From: Nonomuraea aridisoli
GTDB taxonomy: Bacteria; Actinomycetota; Actinomycetes; Streptosporangiales; Streptosporangiaceae
Direction of reading: 5' to 3'
DNA length: 32,562 nucleotides
Assembly (NCBI RefSeq): GCF_003236395.1
Contig: NZ_POUD01000081.1
Span: 1 to 32,562 of the forward strand
This document shows, one piece after another, positions 22,841 through 30,439 of the stretch. The notes beneath the pieces are model-generated. The model did no database searches. It had not been told where the DNA came from and saw only the letters and a program-made list of their open reading frames with translations. Both the position numbers and the translations under genes were made by a program. How positions within the stretch are numbered: position 1 is the stretch's first letter; every line of letters begins with the position of its first letter.

Positions 22841-22902
22841 CGCCTGCGGAGGATCGGGGATTTGAACCCCGGATGGCCGGTAAGACCAAACCGCATTAGC
22901 AG
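22805..22902. repeat. attR: right 98-bp att copy
   Basis: Identical to 8155-8252. It contains the terminator hairpin 22805-22840 and the 3' part of the intact tRNA-Ser gene. One mismatch at 22804 (8154) separates the perfect repeat from further short matches. Confidence 0.93.
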
Positions 22903-22936
22903 TGCGGCGCCATAGACCTGACTAGGCGAATCCTCC
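22847..22936 (-). tRNA. tRNA-Ser (anticodon GCU)
   Basis: 90 nt. Acceptor GGAGGAT (22936-22930) pairs with ATCCTCC (22854-22848), discriminator G at 22847. The D-arm is GCC...GGC, the anticodon stem CCGCA/TGCGG encloses CTGCTAA with anticodon GCT, a long variable arm follows as in serine tRNAs, and the T-arm is CGGGG-TTCAAAT-CCCCG. The CCA end is not encoded. The 3' half is supplied by the element's att sequence. Confidence 0.96.
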
Positions 22937-23030
22937 TGGAAGCCTTGGTGGCTCAGGACAGAGTACCGGCCTTCCGGCGAGGCGGCAAAGCGAATCGGCC
23001 GGCCGCCTTCGCCAGGCGTCTTCAACAGTC

Positions 23031-23093
23031 TGTGGGTAACTGCCTGTGGATGAAAGCCCGCCCTGCTGGGGCGGGCTTTCCGGCTGTGGATAA
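23031..23093. promoter_or_regulatory. Three DnaA-box-like sequences
   Basis: TGTGGGTAA (23031-23039), TGTGGATGA (23045-23053) and TGTGGATAA (23085-23093, perfect match to the DnaA box) lie within 63 bases, flanking the YceI terminator hairpin. They could bind DnaA, for example for titration or regulation. No dnaA or dnaN gene is nearby, so this is not the chromosomal origin. Confidence 0.4.
23053..23079. terminator. Terminator of the YceI gene
   Basis: AAAGCCCGCCC (23053-23063) pairs with GGGCGGGCTTT (23069-23079), a strong hairpin just downstream of the minus-strand YceI stop. It is symmetric enough to act in both directions, also insulating the tRNA. Confidence 0.8.
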
Positions 23094-23094
23094 C

Positions 23095-23658
23095 TCAGGC
23101 GGCCGGGTTGGCCTCGCCCTCGATCTCGATCTTGATCTTCTTGCCCACCAGGACGCCGCCGGTCTCCAGGGCCTGGTTCCAGGTCAGGCCGAACAGCTCG
23201 CGGTCGATCTCCGTGGTGATCGAGAAGCCCCACACCTGGACGCCCCACGGGTTCGTGCCGACGCCGCCGTACTCGACGTTCAGCTCGACCTCCTTGGTGA
23301 CGTCGCGGATGGTCAGGTCGCCGACGACGGTGAAGTCGCTGCCCGAGTGGCCCACGACGCGGGTGCTCTTGAAGGTGATCTCGGGGAACTTGTCGACGGA
23401 CAGGAAGTCGTCGCTGCGCAGGTGGTTGTCGCGGTCCGGCATGCCGGTCTCGATGGTGTTCGCCTGGATGGTCAGCTCGGCGCTCGACTCCAGCGGGTTC
23501 TCGCCGATCGTGACCGAGCCGCTGAAGCCGCCGAAGTAGCCGCGCACCTTCGTGAACATCATGTGCTTGGCGACGAAACCGATGTGCGTGTGCGTCGCGT
23601 CGATGGCGTAGGTGCCGGGGGCGGGAACGGTCAGGTTCTCCCAGGTACGGGTGCTCAT
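23095..23658 (-). CDS. YceI-family lipid-binding protein
   Basis: 187 residues with the whole YceI lipocalin-like barrel: GTYAIDATHTHIGFVAKHMMFTKVRG, then GSVTIGENPLESSAELTI, DNHLRSDDFLSVDKFPEITFKS, VVGDLTIRDVTKEVELNVEY and GFSITTEIDRELFGL. YceI proteins bind polyisoprenoids or other amphiphiles. No signal peptide is visible, so this one is probably cytosolic, as is usual for actinomycete members. AGGAG precedes ATG 23658. It is divergent from a MarR gene, which probably represses it. Confidence 0.94.
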   Translation of the reverse strand: MSTRTWENLTVPAPGTYAIDATHTHIGFVAKHMMFTKVRGYFGGFSGSVTIGENPLESSAELTIQANTIETGMPDRDNHLRSDDFLSVDKFPEITFKSTRVVGHSGSDFTVVGDLTIRDVTKEVELNVEYGGVGTNPWGVQVWGFSITTEIDRELFGLTWNQALETGGVLVGKKIKIEIEGEANPAA

Positions 23659-23718
23659 GGGTTCTCCTCAGGGAAGGTTGGCTCAGTTGGATGTCTGCGG
23701 CAACAACTGTCTACACGA

Positions 23719-23728
23719 GGAATATTCC
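23719..23728. promoter_or_regulatory. Palindrome between YceI and MarR genes, candidate MarR site
   Basis: GGAATATTCC is a perfect 10-bp palindrome, AT-centred in an otherwise GC-rich divergent promoter. It is a plausible half of a MarR operator or overlaps a -10 region. Inferred from position only. Confidence 0.4.
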
Positions 23729-23754
23729 CCCCGTCAACCAACGTCGGGTAGGCT

Positions 23755-24261
23755 GTGAACGTGCTGAACTTGGACGACCCCCGGCTCACCGCCGTCGGAC
23801 TGCTGACCGAGGTGCATGCAGGTTTGATGGACAGGTTCCAGCCCGTCCTCAACGACGCCGGCCTGTCGGAGATCGACTTCGAATGTCTCCTCCGCCTGGC
23901 CCGTTCCCCCGGTCACCAGCTGCGCATGAGCGACCTGGCCGCGCAGACCGGCCTGTCCACGAGCGGGGTGACCCGGGTCGTCGACCGGCTGGAGCGCGAC
24001 AACCTCGTCGTGCGCGAGGCCTGCTCGACCGACCGCAGGGCCTCGTACGCGACCCTCACCCCCACCGGGCTGGAACGGCTGGAAACCGTCCTGCCCCAAC
24101 ATCTGCAGGACATCGACGACTGCTTCACCAGCCTGCTGGAGGGGCCCGAGCTGGAGGGATTCCTGGCCAGCCTGCGCAAGATCCGCGCAGTCGTCCGCCC
24201 CTGCGCCACCGCGGGCGCGACCGGCGAGGAGGCTAGCGCGGCAGACCCAGCGCGCTCCTGA
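23755..24261 (+). CDS. MarR-family transcriptional regulator
   Basis: 168 residues with the MarR winged helix (residues ~45-115: FECLLRLARSPGHQLRMSDLAAQTGLSTSGVTRVVDRLERDNLVVREACSTDRRASYATLT in order). The DRR wing and LTxxG ending are typical. The start is a GTG at 23755 (a second GTG follows at 23761). Divergent from YceI, it probably controls that gene and itself. Its 3' end overlaps the convergent sigma-factor gene by 29 bases. Confidence 0.9.
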   Translation: MNVLNLDDPRLTAVGLLTEVHAGLMDRFQPVLNDAGLSEIDFECLLRLARSPGHQLRMSDLAAQTGLSTSGVTRVVDRLERDNLVVREACSTDRRASYATLTPTGLERLETVLPQHLQDIDDCFTSLLEGPELEGFLASLRKIRAVVRPCATAGATGEEASAADPARS

Positions 24262-24739
24262 GCTTGGCCATCGCCCGCGAGACGGTGCTCTTCACCGTGC
24301 CGACGCTGATCCCCAGCGTCCTGGCGATCTCGGGCTCCGTCATGTCCTCGTAGTAGCGCAGGACGATCGCGGCCCGCATGCGCTCGGGCAGCTCCTGCAG
24401 CGCCCGTTCCAGCGCCTCCTGCACCTCGGACGTCACCTCGGCGCTCGCCGCCTCGTGGCCTGCGGCCACCTCGGGCAGCTCGTCCGACGGGTACTCCTCC
24501 AGCTTGCGCCGCCGCCACTGCGAGATGTTGATGTTGACCATGGCCCGCCGCACGTAGCCGTCCAGGGCGTTGCGGTCCTCGATGCGGTCCCAGGCCAGGT
24601 ACGTCTTGGTCAGCGCGCTCTGCAGCAGATCCTCGGCGTCCAGCGGGTGACCGGTGAGCTGGTGTGCCGCACGCAGCAGGGCGGGACCGCGCGTCAACAC
24701 GTACTCGCGGAACTCGTCTTCCCGGCCGGTGGTCTGCAT
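24233..24739 (-). CDS. SigE-family ECF-like RNA polymerase sigma factor
   Basis: 168 residues. Region 2 reads EFREYVLTRGPALLRAAHQLTGHPLDAEDLLQSALTKTYLAW, and region 4 reads LPERMRAAIVLRYYEDMTEPEIARTLGISVGTVKSTVSRAMAKL. The RYYEDMTEPEIA motif and the short length identify the actinomycete SigE-type group (SigE_fam). ATG 24739 is taken; an extension to 24811 adds residues not typical of the family. No anti-sigma gene is adjacent. Its regulon is unknown. Confidence 0.9.
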   Translation of the reverse strand: MQTTGREDEFREYVLTRGPALLRAAHQLTGHPLDAEDLLQSALTKTYLAWDRIEDRNALDGYVRRAMVNINISQWRRRKLEEYPSDELPEVAAGHEAASAEVTSEVQEALERALQELPERMRAAIVLRYYEDMTEPEIARTLGISVGTVKSTVSRAMAKLRSALGLPR

Positions 24740-24956
24740 CGTGGCCAGAATCGCAGCTTGATGCCCGTTTGGCGCCGTACCACAATTCAGGTTTCGGCCC
24801 GCCCACGACAAAGGTCCGTCAAGGTCGGTGGCGGTTTGTACGCCGCCGGGAGTGAAGTCCCTTCCCCCGGGATGCGTATTTTGCTCTCGTCTGGGCCGCT
24901 AAGGTGTGGCCCGCCCCCAAGTCGTGTGAATCTAGTATCCGACGAGGGAGGGGCGG

Positions 24957-25904
24957 ATGGGGTATCCGAGCGTTGAGCGCCGCCGGGTGCTCGCGGCAGC
25001 CGCACTCGGCCGCGAGAGCGGCGTCGAGGGCCCCGATCCGGGCAGCGGCGAGCCCCTGCGCTCGGTCGTCGGCGAGATCCTCGACGTCAGCCCGCACCTG
25101 ATGACCATCGAGACCTCCGACGGCGCCCAGGAACGTCTGGTGATCGCGCCGTGGGCCAAGGCCTGGCACGGTGCCGACACCGCCCCGGCCGACCTGCCCG
25201 TCGGCGCCATGGTGATCATGCGGACGCTGCGCGACGGCCGGGTCGTCGACCGCGTCTGGGCCGACATCACGCGCCTGACCGGCACGATCCTGTCCATCGA
25301 GGGCCGCAAGGATCTGACGGTCGAGCTCGACTGCGGCCCGCACCGGGGCCACCGCACGATCGTCATCCCCTACCGGGCGTCGGGACGGCTCCAGGTGCGC
25401 CATCCCAAGTTCGAGCCCGGTTACCTGCTCGACGCGATCGGCGTCCGGCGTGACGGCACGGGCCTCGCCCTGCTGCCCGCGACCTCGCAGCCTGCCTACC
25501 TGGCGCGTTCGGTGCCGCCCCCGCCGCCGGCGTACGCGGGGATGCAGTCGCGCATCGCGGGCACCGTCACCTGGTCGGACACGTTCGACGAGGAGGAACG
25601 GGGCGCGGCCTACCCCATGCTGGAACGTTCTGACACCGGCTGCGCCCAGGCGGGCGTGTCGTGCGCGGGCCTGCCGTACCTCGCGGTCGGGTCGCTCCTT
25701 CAGGTGAAGAACGTCTGCTCCGACCGCGCCGCCAACGTTCCCGTGGTGGCGTGCGGATGTCTGGCGGGGCGGTTCTGCGACCGCTGCGTCGAATGCGACA
25801 CCTCTCCGCGGGGCCGGATCGCGGAGCTGTCGCCGTCCTCCTTCGTGGAGCTCGGCGGCGACCTGGTCAAGGGATGCTTCAACGCTCAGATCGGATTGGG
25901 GTGA
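24957..25904 (+). CDS. Hypothetical protein with Cys-rich double-psi-barrel-like C-terminus
   Basis: 315 residues. The N-terminal ~150 residues have strand-rich repeats (GEILDVSPHLMTIETSDG..., LTGTILSIEGRKDLTVEL) with OB-like character. The C-terminal ~110 residues contain about ten Cys and the order LPYLAVGSLLQVKNV...VPVVACGC...RGRIAELSPSSFVELGG, like the RlpA/expansin double-psi barrel (LPxGTxVxVTN, VxDRGP, IDLSxxAFxxLG), but with the catalytic Asp region replaced by a Cys-loop. MGYPSVERRRVLAAAALG has a twin-arginine look but no hydrophobic core follows. GGGAGGGGCGG precedes the ATG. It is probably co-transcribed with the MauE-like gene 7 bases downstream. Function unknown. Confidence 0.65.
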   Translation: MGYPSVERRRVLAAAALGRESGVEGPDPGSGEPLRSVVGEILDVSPHLMTIETSDGAQERLVIAPWAKAWHGADTAPADLPVGAMVIMRTLRDGRVVDRVWADITRLTGTILSIEGRKDLTVELDCGPHRGHRTIVIPYRASGRLQVRHPKFEPGYLLDAIGVRRDGTGLALLPATSQPAYLARSVPPPPPAYAGMQSRIAGTVTWSDTFDEEERGAAYPMLERSDTGCAQAGVSCAGLPYLAVGSLLQVKNVCSDRAANVPVVACGCLAGRFCDRCVECDTSPRGRIAELSPSSFVELGGDLVKGCFNAQIGLG

Positions 25905-25911
25905 CACGCGC

Positions 25912-26706
25912 GTGCTGGCCTCGCAGCTCCCGCTTCTGATCGTGCTGCTCGTCCTCGGCACGATCGCCAAGGTGTCCACCGTCGTGTCCGGGCGCGAGCC
26001 CGGCGCGCTGTCACGCCTCGGGCCGGCCGTGCTGGTGCCGGGGCGCATGCAGGTCCCGGCGCTGCTGGCGTGCGCGGTCGGCGAGCTGGTGCTGGCGGCC
26101 GGGCTCCTGGTGACCACGCATCCGCTCTTCCGGTGGGGGACGGTCGCGTTCTTCGCGATGTCCACGTACGTGCTGCTGGAGCTGCGCAGGCGGCGGCCCG
26201 ACGCGGGCTGCGGCTGCTTCGGCGAGGTGAGCTCGGCGCCGGTCGGCGTGCGCTCGATCGGCAGGACGGTCCTGCTGACCGGGATGGCGCTGATGACGGT
26301 GTGGGCGCCGGCGACCGGCTGGGCGGCGATCACGCGGCCGTCGTGGATGTACGTGGCCGCCGGGGTGGCGCTGCTCGCCCTGCTGTCGCCCGAGATCGAG
26401 GAGTTGGCCGACCGGCTGCGTTACCGCGCGCCGTGCGAGCAGCGGCCGGGGCCGGCCGAGTCGGTGACGCTGTCCCGGCTGCGCTCGAGCGGCACCTGGC
26501 GGGCCTACCAGGCCGAGCTGGCCACCCCCGAGCCGTACGACAGCTGGCGCGAGCTGTGCTGGCGGTTCTTCGCCTTCCGCAACCGCGACGACGACGATGT
26601 GGTCTTCGCCGTCTACCTGAGCGGGCGGCGCCCGGCGGTGCGGGTCGCGGTGGTCGGCGGGGCGGACAGCGAATCTCTGCCGGAATATACGCCCGTATCG
26701 GCCTGA
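25912..26706 (+). CDS. MauE/DoxX-like membrane protein
   Basis: 264 residues from GTG 25912. Four or five hydrophobic helices in the first ~155 residues and the motif GCGCFG after an Arg-rich loop identify the methylamine-utilisation MauE-like family, membrane proteins thought to handle disulfides or electron transfer. The C-terminal ~110 residues are soluble (LSRLRSSGTWRAYQAELATPEPYDSWRELCWRFFAF). The neighbour upstream is Cys-rich, so a thiol-related pairing is plausible. Two hairpin terminators follow. Confidence 0.75.
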   Translation: MLASQLPLLIVLLVLGTIAKVSTVVSGREPGALSRLGPAVLVPGRMQVPALLACAVGELVLAAGLLVTTHPLFRWGTVAFFAMSTYVLLELRRRRPDAGCGCFGEVSSAPVGVRSIGRTVLLTGMALMTVWAPATGWAAITRPSWMYVAAGVALLALLSPEIEELADRLRYRAPCEQRPGPAESVTLSRLRSSGTWRAYQAELATPEPYDSWRELCWRFFAFRNRDDDDVVFAVYLSGRRPAVRVAVVGGADSESLPEYTPVSA

Positions 26707-26723
26707 CGCTAGACAGGCCGATA
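26696..26723. terminator. Hairpin overlapping the MauE-like gene stop
   Basis: TATCGGCCTG (26696-26705) pairs perfectly with CAGGCCGATA (26714-26723), loop of 8, followed by TTT. Terminator of the plus-strand gene. Confidence 0.75.
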
Positions 26724-26750
26724 TTTCGATCGACAGGCAGCGCGATACAG

Positions 26751-26794
26751 CTCTATTGGGCTGTCTAGCTTCCCCACTAGACAGCCCAATAGAG
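26751..26794. terminator. 18-bp perfect hairpin between convergent genes
   Basis: CTCTATTGGGCTGTCTAG (26751-26768) pairs perfectly with 26777-26794 around an 8-base loop. It is exceptionally long for the region, and probably a bidirectional terminator for the MauE-like and AAA ATPase genes. The CTAGACAG core is shared with 26709-26716 in the neighbouring hairpin. Confidence 0.85.
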
Positions 26795-26809
26795 GTCTAG
26801 GGGCGTCGC

Positions 26810-27991
26810 TCAGACGGGCTGAGCGCGCAGGAACTTGCCGAAGTGCGGCACCGTGAACGCGATCAGGCCGCGCTCGGCGCTGTAGATGAGCCCTTTCTTG
26901 ATGAGGCTGTCGCGGGCGGGTGAGAGGCTGGACGGCTTGCGCCCGAGGGCGTCGGCCACCTCGGAGGTCGGGACCGGCTCGTCGCCGATCTGGGCCATGG
27001 CGTGCATGTAGTCGCGCTCGGCCGGGGTGGCCCGCTCGTAGCGGCTGCCGAAGAACCCGACGGCGAGCTCCTGCTCGGCCTCCGGCGCGGAGACCTTGAC
27101 GTCTTCGATGGTGATCGGGCTGCGCGGCGCGAGGTCCCAGGCGACCTTGCCGTACGCCTGCACGAAGTAGGGGTAGCCGTCGGCCGCCTCGTAGAGGGCG
27201 TCGAGCGCCTCCTGGGTGAACTCGACGTCCTCCTCGCGCGCCGGGAGGATCAGCGCGAGGTCGGCCGCCTCCCGGTCGAGCTTGTCGATGCGCGCGTAGC
27301 GGAAGAGCCGTTCGGAATAGCTCTTGCTGGCCGACAGCACGCTCGGCAGGTGCGGCAGCCCGGCGCCCACCACGATCAGCGGCCCGCCGGTCTGCGAGAG
27401 CTCGTGGCAGGCTGCGCAGAGCGCGGAGACGTCGGCGGGCGGGACGTCCTGCATCTCGTCGATGAACAGGGCGATGCCGACGGCCAGGTCGGTGGCGACG
27501 CCGGCGGCGTCGACGAACAACTCGGTGAGGTCGATCTCCAGGTCGCCGGAGTCGGCGCGCCCGCGGCTGGCGGGCACCTCGATGCCGGGCGACCAGTGGG
27601 AGGTGCCCTTGGCCGCCGCCGGATCGCGCATGGCGAACGCCTTGAGCACCCCGAGGAACTCCTCGATGCGCTCGGGCGCGCGGTGGCGGGGGGCGAGCTC
27701 GCGGATGGCCATGTGGAGCGCCGCGGCCACCGGACGCCTGATCGACTGGTCGGGCCGGGCCTCGATCTTGCCCGTGCCCCACAGCCGCTGCATGGCCATG
27801 GACTTGAACGTGTTGAGCAGGACGGTCTTGCCGACGCCGCGCAGCCCGGTCACGACCATGCTGCGCTCGGGGCGACCCCGGGCCACCCGCTCCAGCACGA
27901 CCTCGAACTGCTGCAGCTCACGATCGCGCCCGGCGAGCTCCGGCGGACGCTGCCCGGCGCCGGGGGCGTAAGGATTGCGCACAGGGTCCAC
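26810..27991 (-). CDS. AAA-type ATPase with C-terminal winged helix
   Basis: 393 residues from GTG 27991 (VDPVRNPYAPGAG...). Walker A is G49-LRGVGKT-56 and Walker B is ALFIDE with D178/E179, followed by a sensor region (GPLIVVGAGLPHLP). The C-terminal ~90 residues form a winged helix (IGDEPVPTSEVADALGRKPSSLSPARDSLIKKGLI). This is the AAA_16/Cdc6-like ATP-binding group common in actinomycetes; the role (DNA-linked regulation?) is not established. The frame extends to 28165, but that portion has no family resemblance. Divergent from the sigma factor at 28189. Confidence 0.8.
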   Translation of the reverse strand: MDPVRNPYAPGAGQRPPELAGRDRELQQFEVVLERVARGRPERSMVVTGLRGVGKTVLLNTFKSMAMQRLWGTGKIEARPDQSIRRPVAAALHMAIRELAPRHRAPERIEEFLGVLKAFAMRDPAAAKGTSHWSPGIEVPASRGRADSGDLEIDLTELFVDAAGVATDLAVGIALFIDEMQDVPPADVSALCAACHELSQTGGPLIVVGAGLPHLPSVLSASKSYSERLFRYARIDKLDREAADLALILPAREEDVEFTQEALDALYEAADGYPYFVQAYGKVAWDLAPRSPITIEDVKVSAPEAEQELAVGFFGSRYERATPAERDYMHAMAQIGDEPVPTSEVADALGRKPSSLSPARDSLIKKGLIYSAERGLIAFTVPHFGKFLRAQPV

Positions 27992-28188
27992 GCTCTGGGA
28001 CTCTATTGCCGGATATAGCGGCCGTCTTAGATTTGGGAAGAAAGCGCTACGGCGTGTCCGGGCAGGGGCGACCGCGAGCACCGTCATCGAACACACCCCT
28101 CTCCACCAGGCCGAACCCTTGTTCGAGTCGATGCCTACGACTGTAGCGCGGACTCGAACACCCATGCGATGCTTTCGGGTAAAGATCT

Positions 28189-28695
28189 TTGCAACAGCCC
28201 GGCTCCCCCGAGCGTCTCGGTGATGTGGAGTTCGAGGATTTCGTGCGGGCGCGCGGCCCGGCGCTGCTCCGGTACGGCTACGTGCTCACCGGCAACGCCG
28301 ACGACGCGGCCGACCTGGTGCAGGAGGCGCTGCTCAAGCTGAGCGACTCCTGGCCACGGGTCCGCAACAAGGACAACCCGGAGTCGTACGTCCGCACGAC
28401 CATGGCCAGGCAGCACGTCAGCTGGTGGCGCAGGCGGCGCAGGGAGCAGCTGACGGACGACCCGCCGGAGGGCTCCTACACCGACGACCCCGCGTTCGGC
28501 GAGCTGTGGAAGGAGCTCGCCACGCTGCCGCGCAGGCAGCGCGCGGTGATCGTGCTGCGCTACTACGAGGACCTGCCCGACCAGGAGATCGCCGACATCC
28601 TCGGCATCTCCCGCGGGACCGTACGCAGCCAGGCATTCCACGCGCTCAACGCGTTGCGCGTCAAGCCCACGGTGCTCGAAAGGGGACGGGCATGA
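28189..28695 (+). CDS. SigE-family sigma factor, second copy
   Basis: About 168 residues: EFEDFVRARGPALLRYGYVLTGNADDAADLVQEALLKL (region 2) and LPRRQRAVIVLRYYEDLPDQEIADILGISRGTVRSQAFHAL (region 4), the same family as the gene at 24233. The start is uncertain: TTG 28189 or GTG 28225. The next gene overlaps its stop (ATGA) and encodes a membrane-anchored protein, the usual place for an anti-sigma or sensor partner. Confidence 0.88.
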   Translation: MQQPGSPERLGDVEFEDFVRARGPALLRYGYVLTGNADDAADLVQEALLKLSDSWPRVRNKDNPESYVRTTMARQHVSWWRRRRREQLTDDPPEGSYTDDPAFGELWKELATLPRRQRAVIVLRYYEDLPDQEIADILGISRGTVRSQAFHALNALRVKPTVLERGRA

Positions 28696-29966
28696 GGACA
28701 GAGGACGAACTGGTCGAGGCGCTGCGGTCGGCGGCCGGCCGTGCTCCCGGCGCGGACGAGCTGCTCGCCGGGGTCGCCCGGCGCAGGCGGCGCAGGACGC
28801 GGCGCCGGGTGAGCGCGCTGGCCGCCGCAGCGGCGGTGGTCGTGGTGGCCGCGGGGGTGAGGGGCGTCGTGTGGGACCCGGGCGGGGTCGACGCGGTGGC
28901 CCCGACCAGCTCCGCGCCACGGCCCACCGTGACCAGGACCCTGGCCCCGCCGCCGACCGCGGAGCCGCGGCCCACGGTCACCCTCACGATCACCGCACGG
29001 CCCACCGGGTCCGCTCCTCCGGGCAGGTCCAAGGTCGTGCCGGCGGAGATGCTCTGGCCGGGGGCGTACTTCACGATGCCGGCGCGGGACGCCGACGGAT
29101 GGCGGCGCCGTCCCATCATGGGGATCGGCGCCGCGGAGGTGCTGCTCTTCGCGTCCGGGCCGGGCGAGAAGACCGGCCGGCTGGAGGTGTACGACTCGGT
29201 CACGGGCGAGATCCGCGCGGTCACGACACCTCGTACCGACGGGATGACCGGGGCGCTCGTCCAGGTCGCCGCCGCCGACGGCGAGAACCTCGTCTGGACC
29301 TCCTACGGCGAGAAGGACGGCACGAGCCTCCGCCAGATCTGGACGGCCCCGCTGACCGGCAAGGCGAAACTGCTCGCCACGGTCAGCGGCCTCGGGAGCG
29401 ACATCGACATGATGCAGCTCGACGGCGACCACGTCGTGTGGTCCGAACGCTCCCGAGGCGGCGTGTGGCGCATGCCCCTCGCGGGCGGCACTCCGCGGAG
29501 GCTGCCCGGCGGCGACGGCCTGCACCTGGTCGACTGGCCGGTGGCCGGCGACGTGGCCGCCGACCCCGGCCCGAGCGTCCGCAACCAGACGCTGATCGCC
29601 GACCTGACGCGCGGCACGAAGGCGGCGGTGGCCGTGCCGCCGGGCGCGAAGGGGCTGCGGTGCGGCCGCACCTGGTGCACGGGACACGACGACAAGGGCG
29701 GCTTCCTCCAGCGCTTCGACGGCACGGCCGTGACCCGTCTCGACGCCCTCGGCTCGTCGGCTCAGGCCCCGGCGCGCGACCGGTTCGTGTACGTCCGCGA
29801 CGGCGTCTACGACATCGCGACAGGAAAGGTCGCCGTGATCGACGCGGACGACGGCGCCTGGTTCGCCGACGGCGGCGCCCCCGGGCCCGGCTCGATCCTC
29901 TACTGGGAGAACGAACGCGGCACGCTCGGCGTCCTGAACTTGGCAGCCGTCCCACCCGCGCAATAG
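28692..29966 (+). CDS. Membrane-anchored extracytoplasmic protein paired with the sigma factor
   Basis: 424 residues. A short cytosolic N-terminus (MRTEDELVEALRSAAGRAPGADELLAG) and Arg-rich stop precede a single TM helix (VSALAAAAAVVVVAAGV, about residues 40-57), then a Pro/Thr linker and a large domain of beta-propeller-like repeats (e.g. EVLLFASGPGEKTGRLEVYD, NLVWTSYGEKDG, HVVWSERSRGGVWRMPLAGG). The layout suits a sensor or anti-sigma factor for the preceding SigE-type gene, with which it overlaps by 4 bases. The cytosolic part is short and lacks a zinc anti-sigma motif. Confidence 0.78.
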   Translation: MRTEDELVEALRSAAGRAPGADELLAGVARRRRRRTRRRVSALAAAAAVVVVAAGVRGVVWDPGGVDAVAPTSSAPRPTVTRTLAPPPTAEPRPTVTLTITARPTGSAPPGRSKVVPAEMLWPGAYFTMPARDADGWRRRPIMGIGAAEVLLFASGPGEKTGRLEVYDSVTGEIRAVTTPRTDGMTGALVQVAAADGENLVWTSYGEKDGTSLRQIWTAPLTGKAKLLATVSGLGSDIDMMQLDGDHVVWSERSRGGVWRMPLAGGTPRRLPGGDGLHLVDWPVAGDVAADPGPSVRNQTLIADLTRGTKAAVAVPPGAKGLRCGRTWCTGHDDKGGFLQRFDGTAVTRLDALGSSAQAPARDRFVYVRDGVYDIATGKVAVIDADDGAWFADGGAPGPGSILYWENERGTLGVLNLAAVPPAQ

Positions 29967-29977
29967 CGTTTCGGGCC

Positions 29978-30436
29978 ATGCGGACCTTCGCGAATGTTCA
30001 CGAGCTCAAGACGGCCGTCGGCGAGACGTTCGGCCCGACCGAGTGGCGCACCGTCACCCAGGAGCAGGTCAACCTGTTCGCCGACGCCACCGACGACCAC
30101 CAGTGGATCCACGTCGACGTGGAGCGCGCCAAGGAGGGCCCGTTCGGCGGCACCGTCGCCCACGGCTACCTGACGCTGTCGCTGCTGCCGACGTTCATGT
30201 TCTCGCTGGTGCAGGTCGAGGGCATCGCGATGGGCGTCAACTTCGGCCTGAACAAGGTCCGCTTCCCGAGGCCGGTGCCCGTCGGCGCGCGCGTCAGGGC
30301 CGTGGGCGAGCTCACCGACGTCAAGGGCACCCCCGCCGGCTACCTGGCGAACGTGAAGATGACCGTCGAGATCGAGGGCGAGAGGCGCGCCGCCTGCGTC
30401 GCCGAGACCCTCATCCTGTACGTCCCGGCCGAGTGA
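29978..30436 (+). CDS. MaoC-family (R)-hydratase/dehydratase
   Basis: 152 residues with a single hot-dog fold. The catalytic signature is FADATDDHQWIHVD (Asp/His dyad) followed by FGGTVAHGYLTLSLLP. Such enzymes hydrate trans-2-enoyl-CoA to (R)-3-hydroxyacyl-CoA. ATG 29978 lies 11 bases past the previous stop; no strong ribosome site. It is convergent with the small membrane-protein gene (3-base gap). The acyl chain specificity is unknown. Confidence 0.93.
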   Translation: MRTFANVHELKTAVGETFGPTEWRTVTQEQVNLFADATDDHQWIHVDVERAKEGPFGGTVAHGYLTLSLLPTFMFSLVQVEGIAMGVNFGLNKVRFPRPVPVGARVRAVGELTDVKGTPAGYLANVKMTVEIEGERRAACVAETLILYVPAE

Positions 30437-30439
30437 CCG

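Larger units (their letters stand above)
8155..22902. mobile_element. AICE of the pSAM2 type inserted in tRNA-Ser(GCU)
   Basis: The boundaries are a perfect 98-bp direct repeat (8155-8252 and 22805-22902), giving a circular form of 14,650 bp. The repeat comprises the tRNA terminator hairpin plus the 3' half of tRNA-Ser up to the anticodon loop. The right copy completes an intact tRNA, so integration restored the gene. Backbone gene order from the right att inward is int, xis, rep, small gene, tra, two small genes, pra, GntR repressor (all plus strand), then three hypothetical genes, an HTH/TPR regulator (minus) and a Nudix gene. This matches actinomycete integrative and conjugative elements, which move double-stranded DNA with one FtsK-like translocase and replicate briefly by rolling circle. 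Cargo fills 8.3-12.7 kb. All backbone genes look intact, so mobility is plausible. Confidence 0.93.

Noticed and set aside
23031..23093. Chromosomal replication origin from DnaA-like boxes
   Set aside because: Only three boxes, and no dnaA, dnaN or rpmH nearby; reported only as a possible regulatory cluster.
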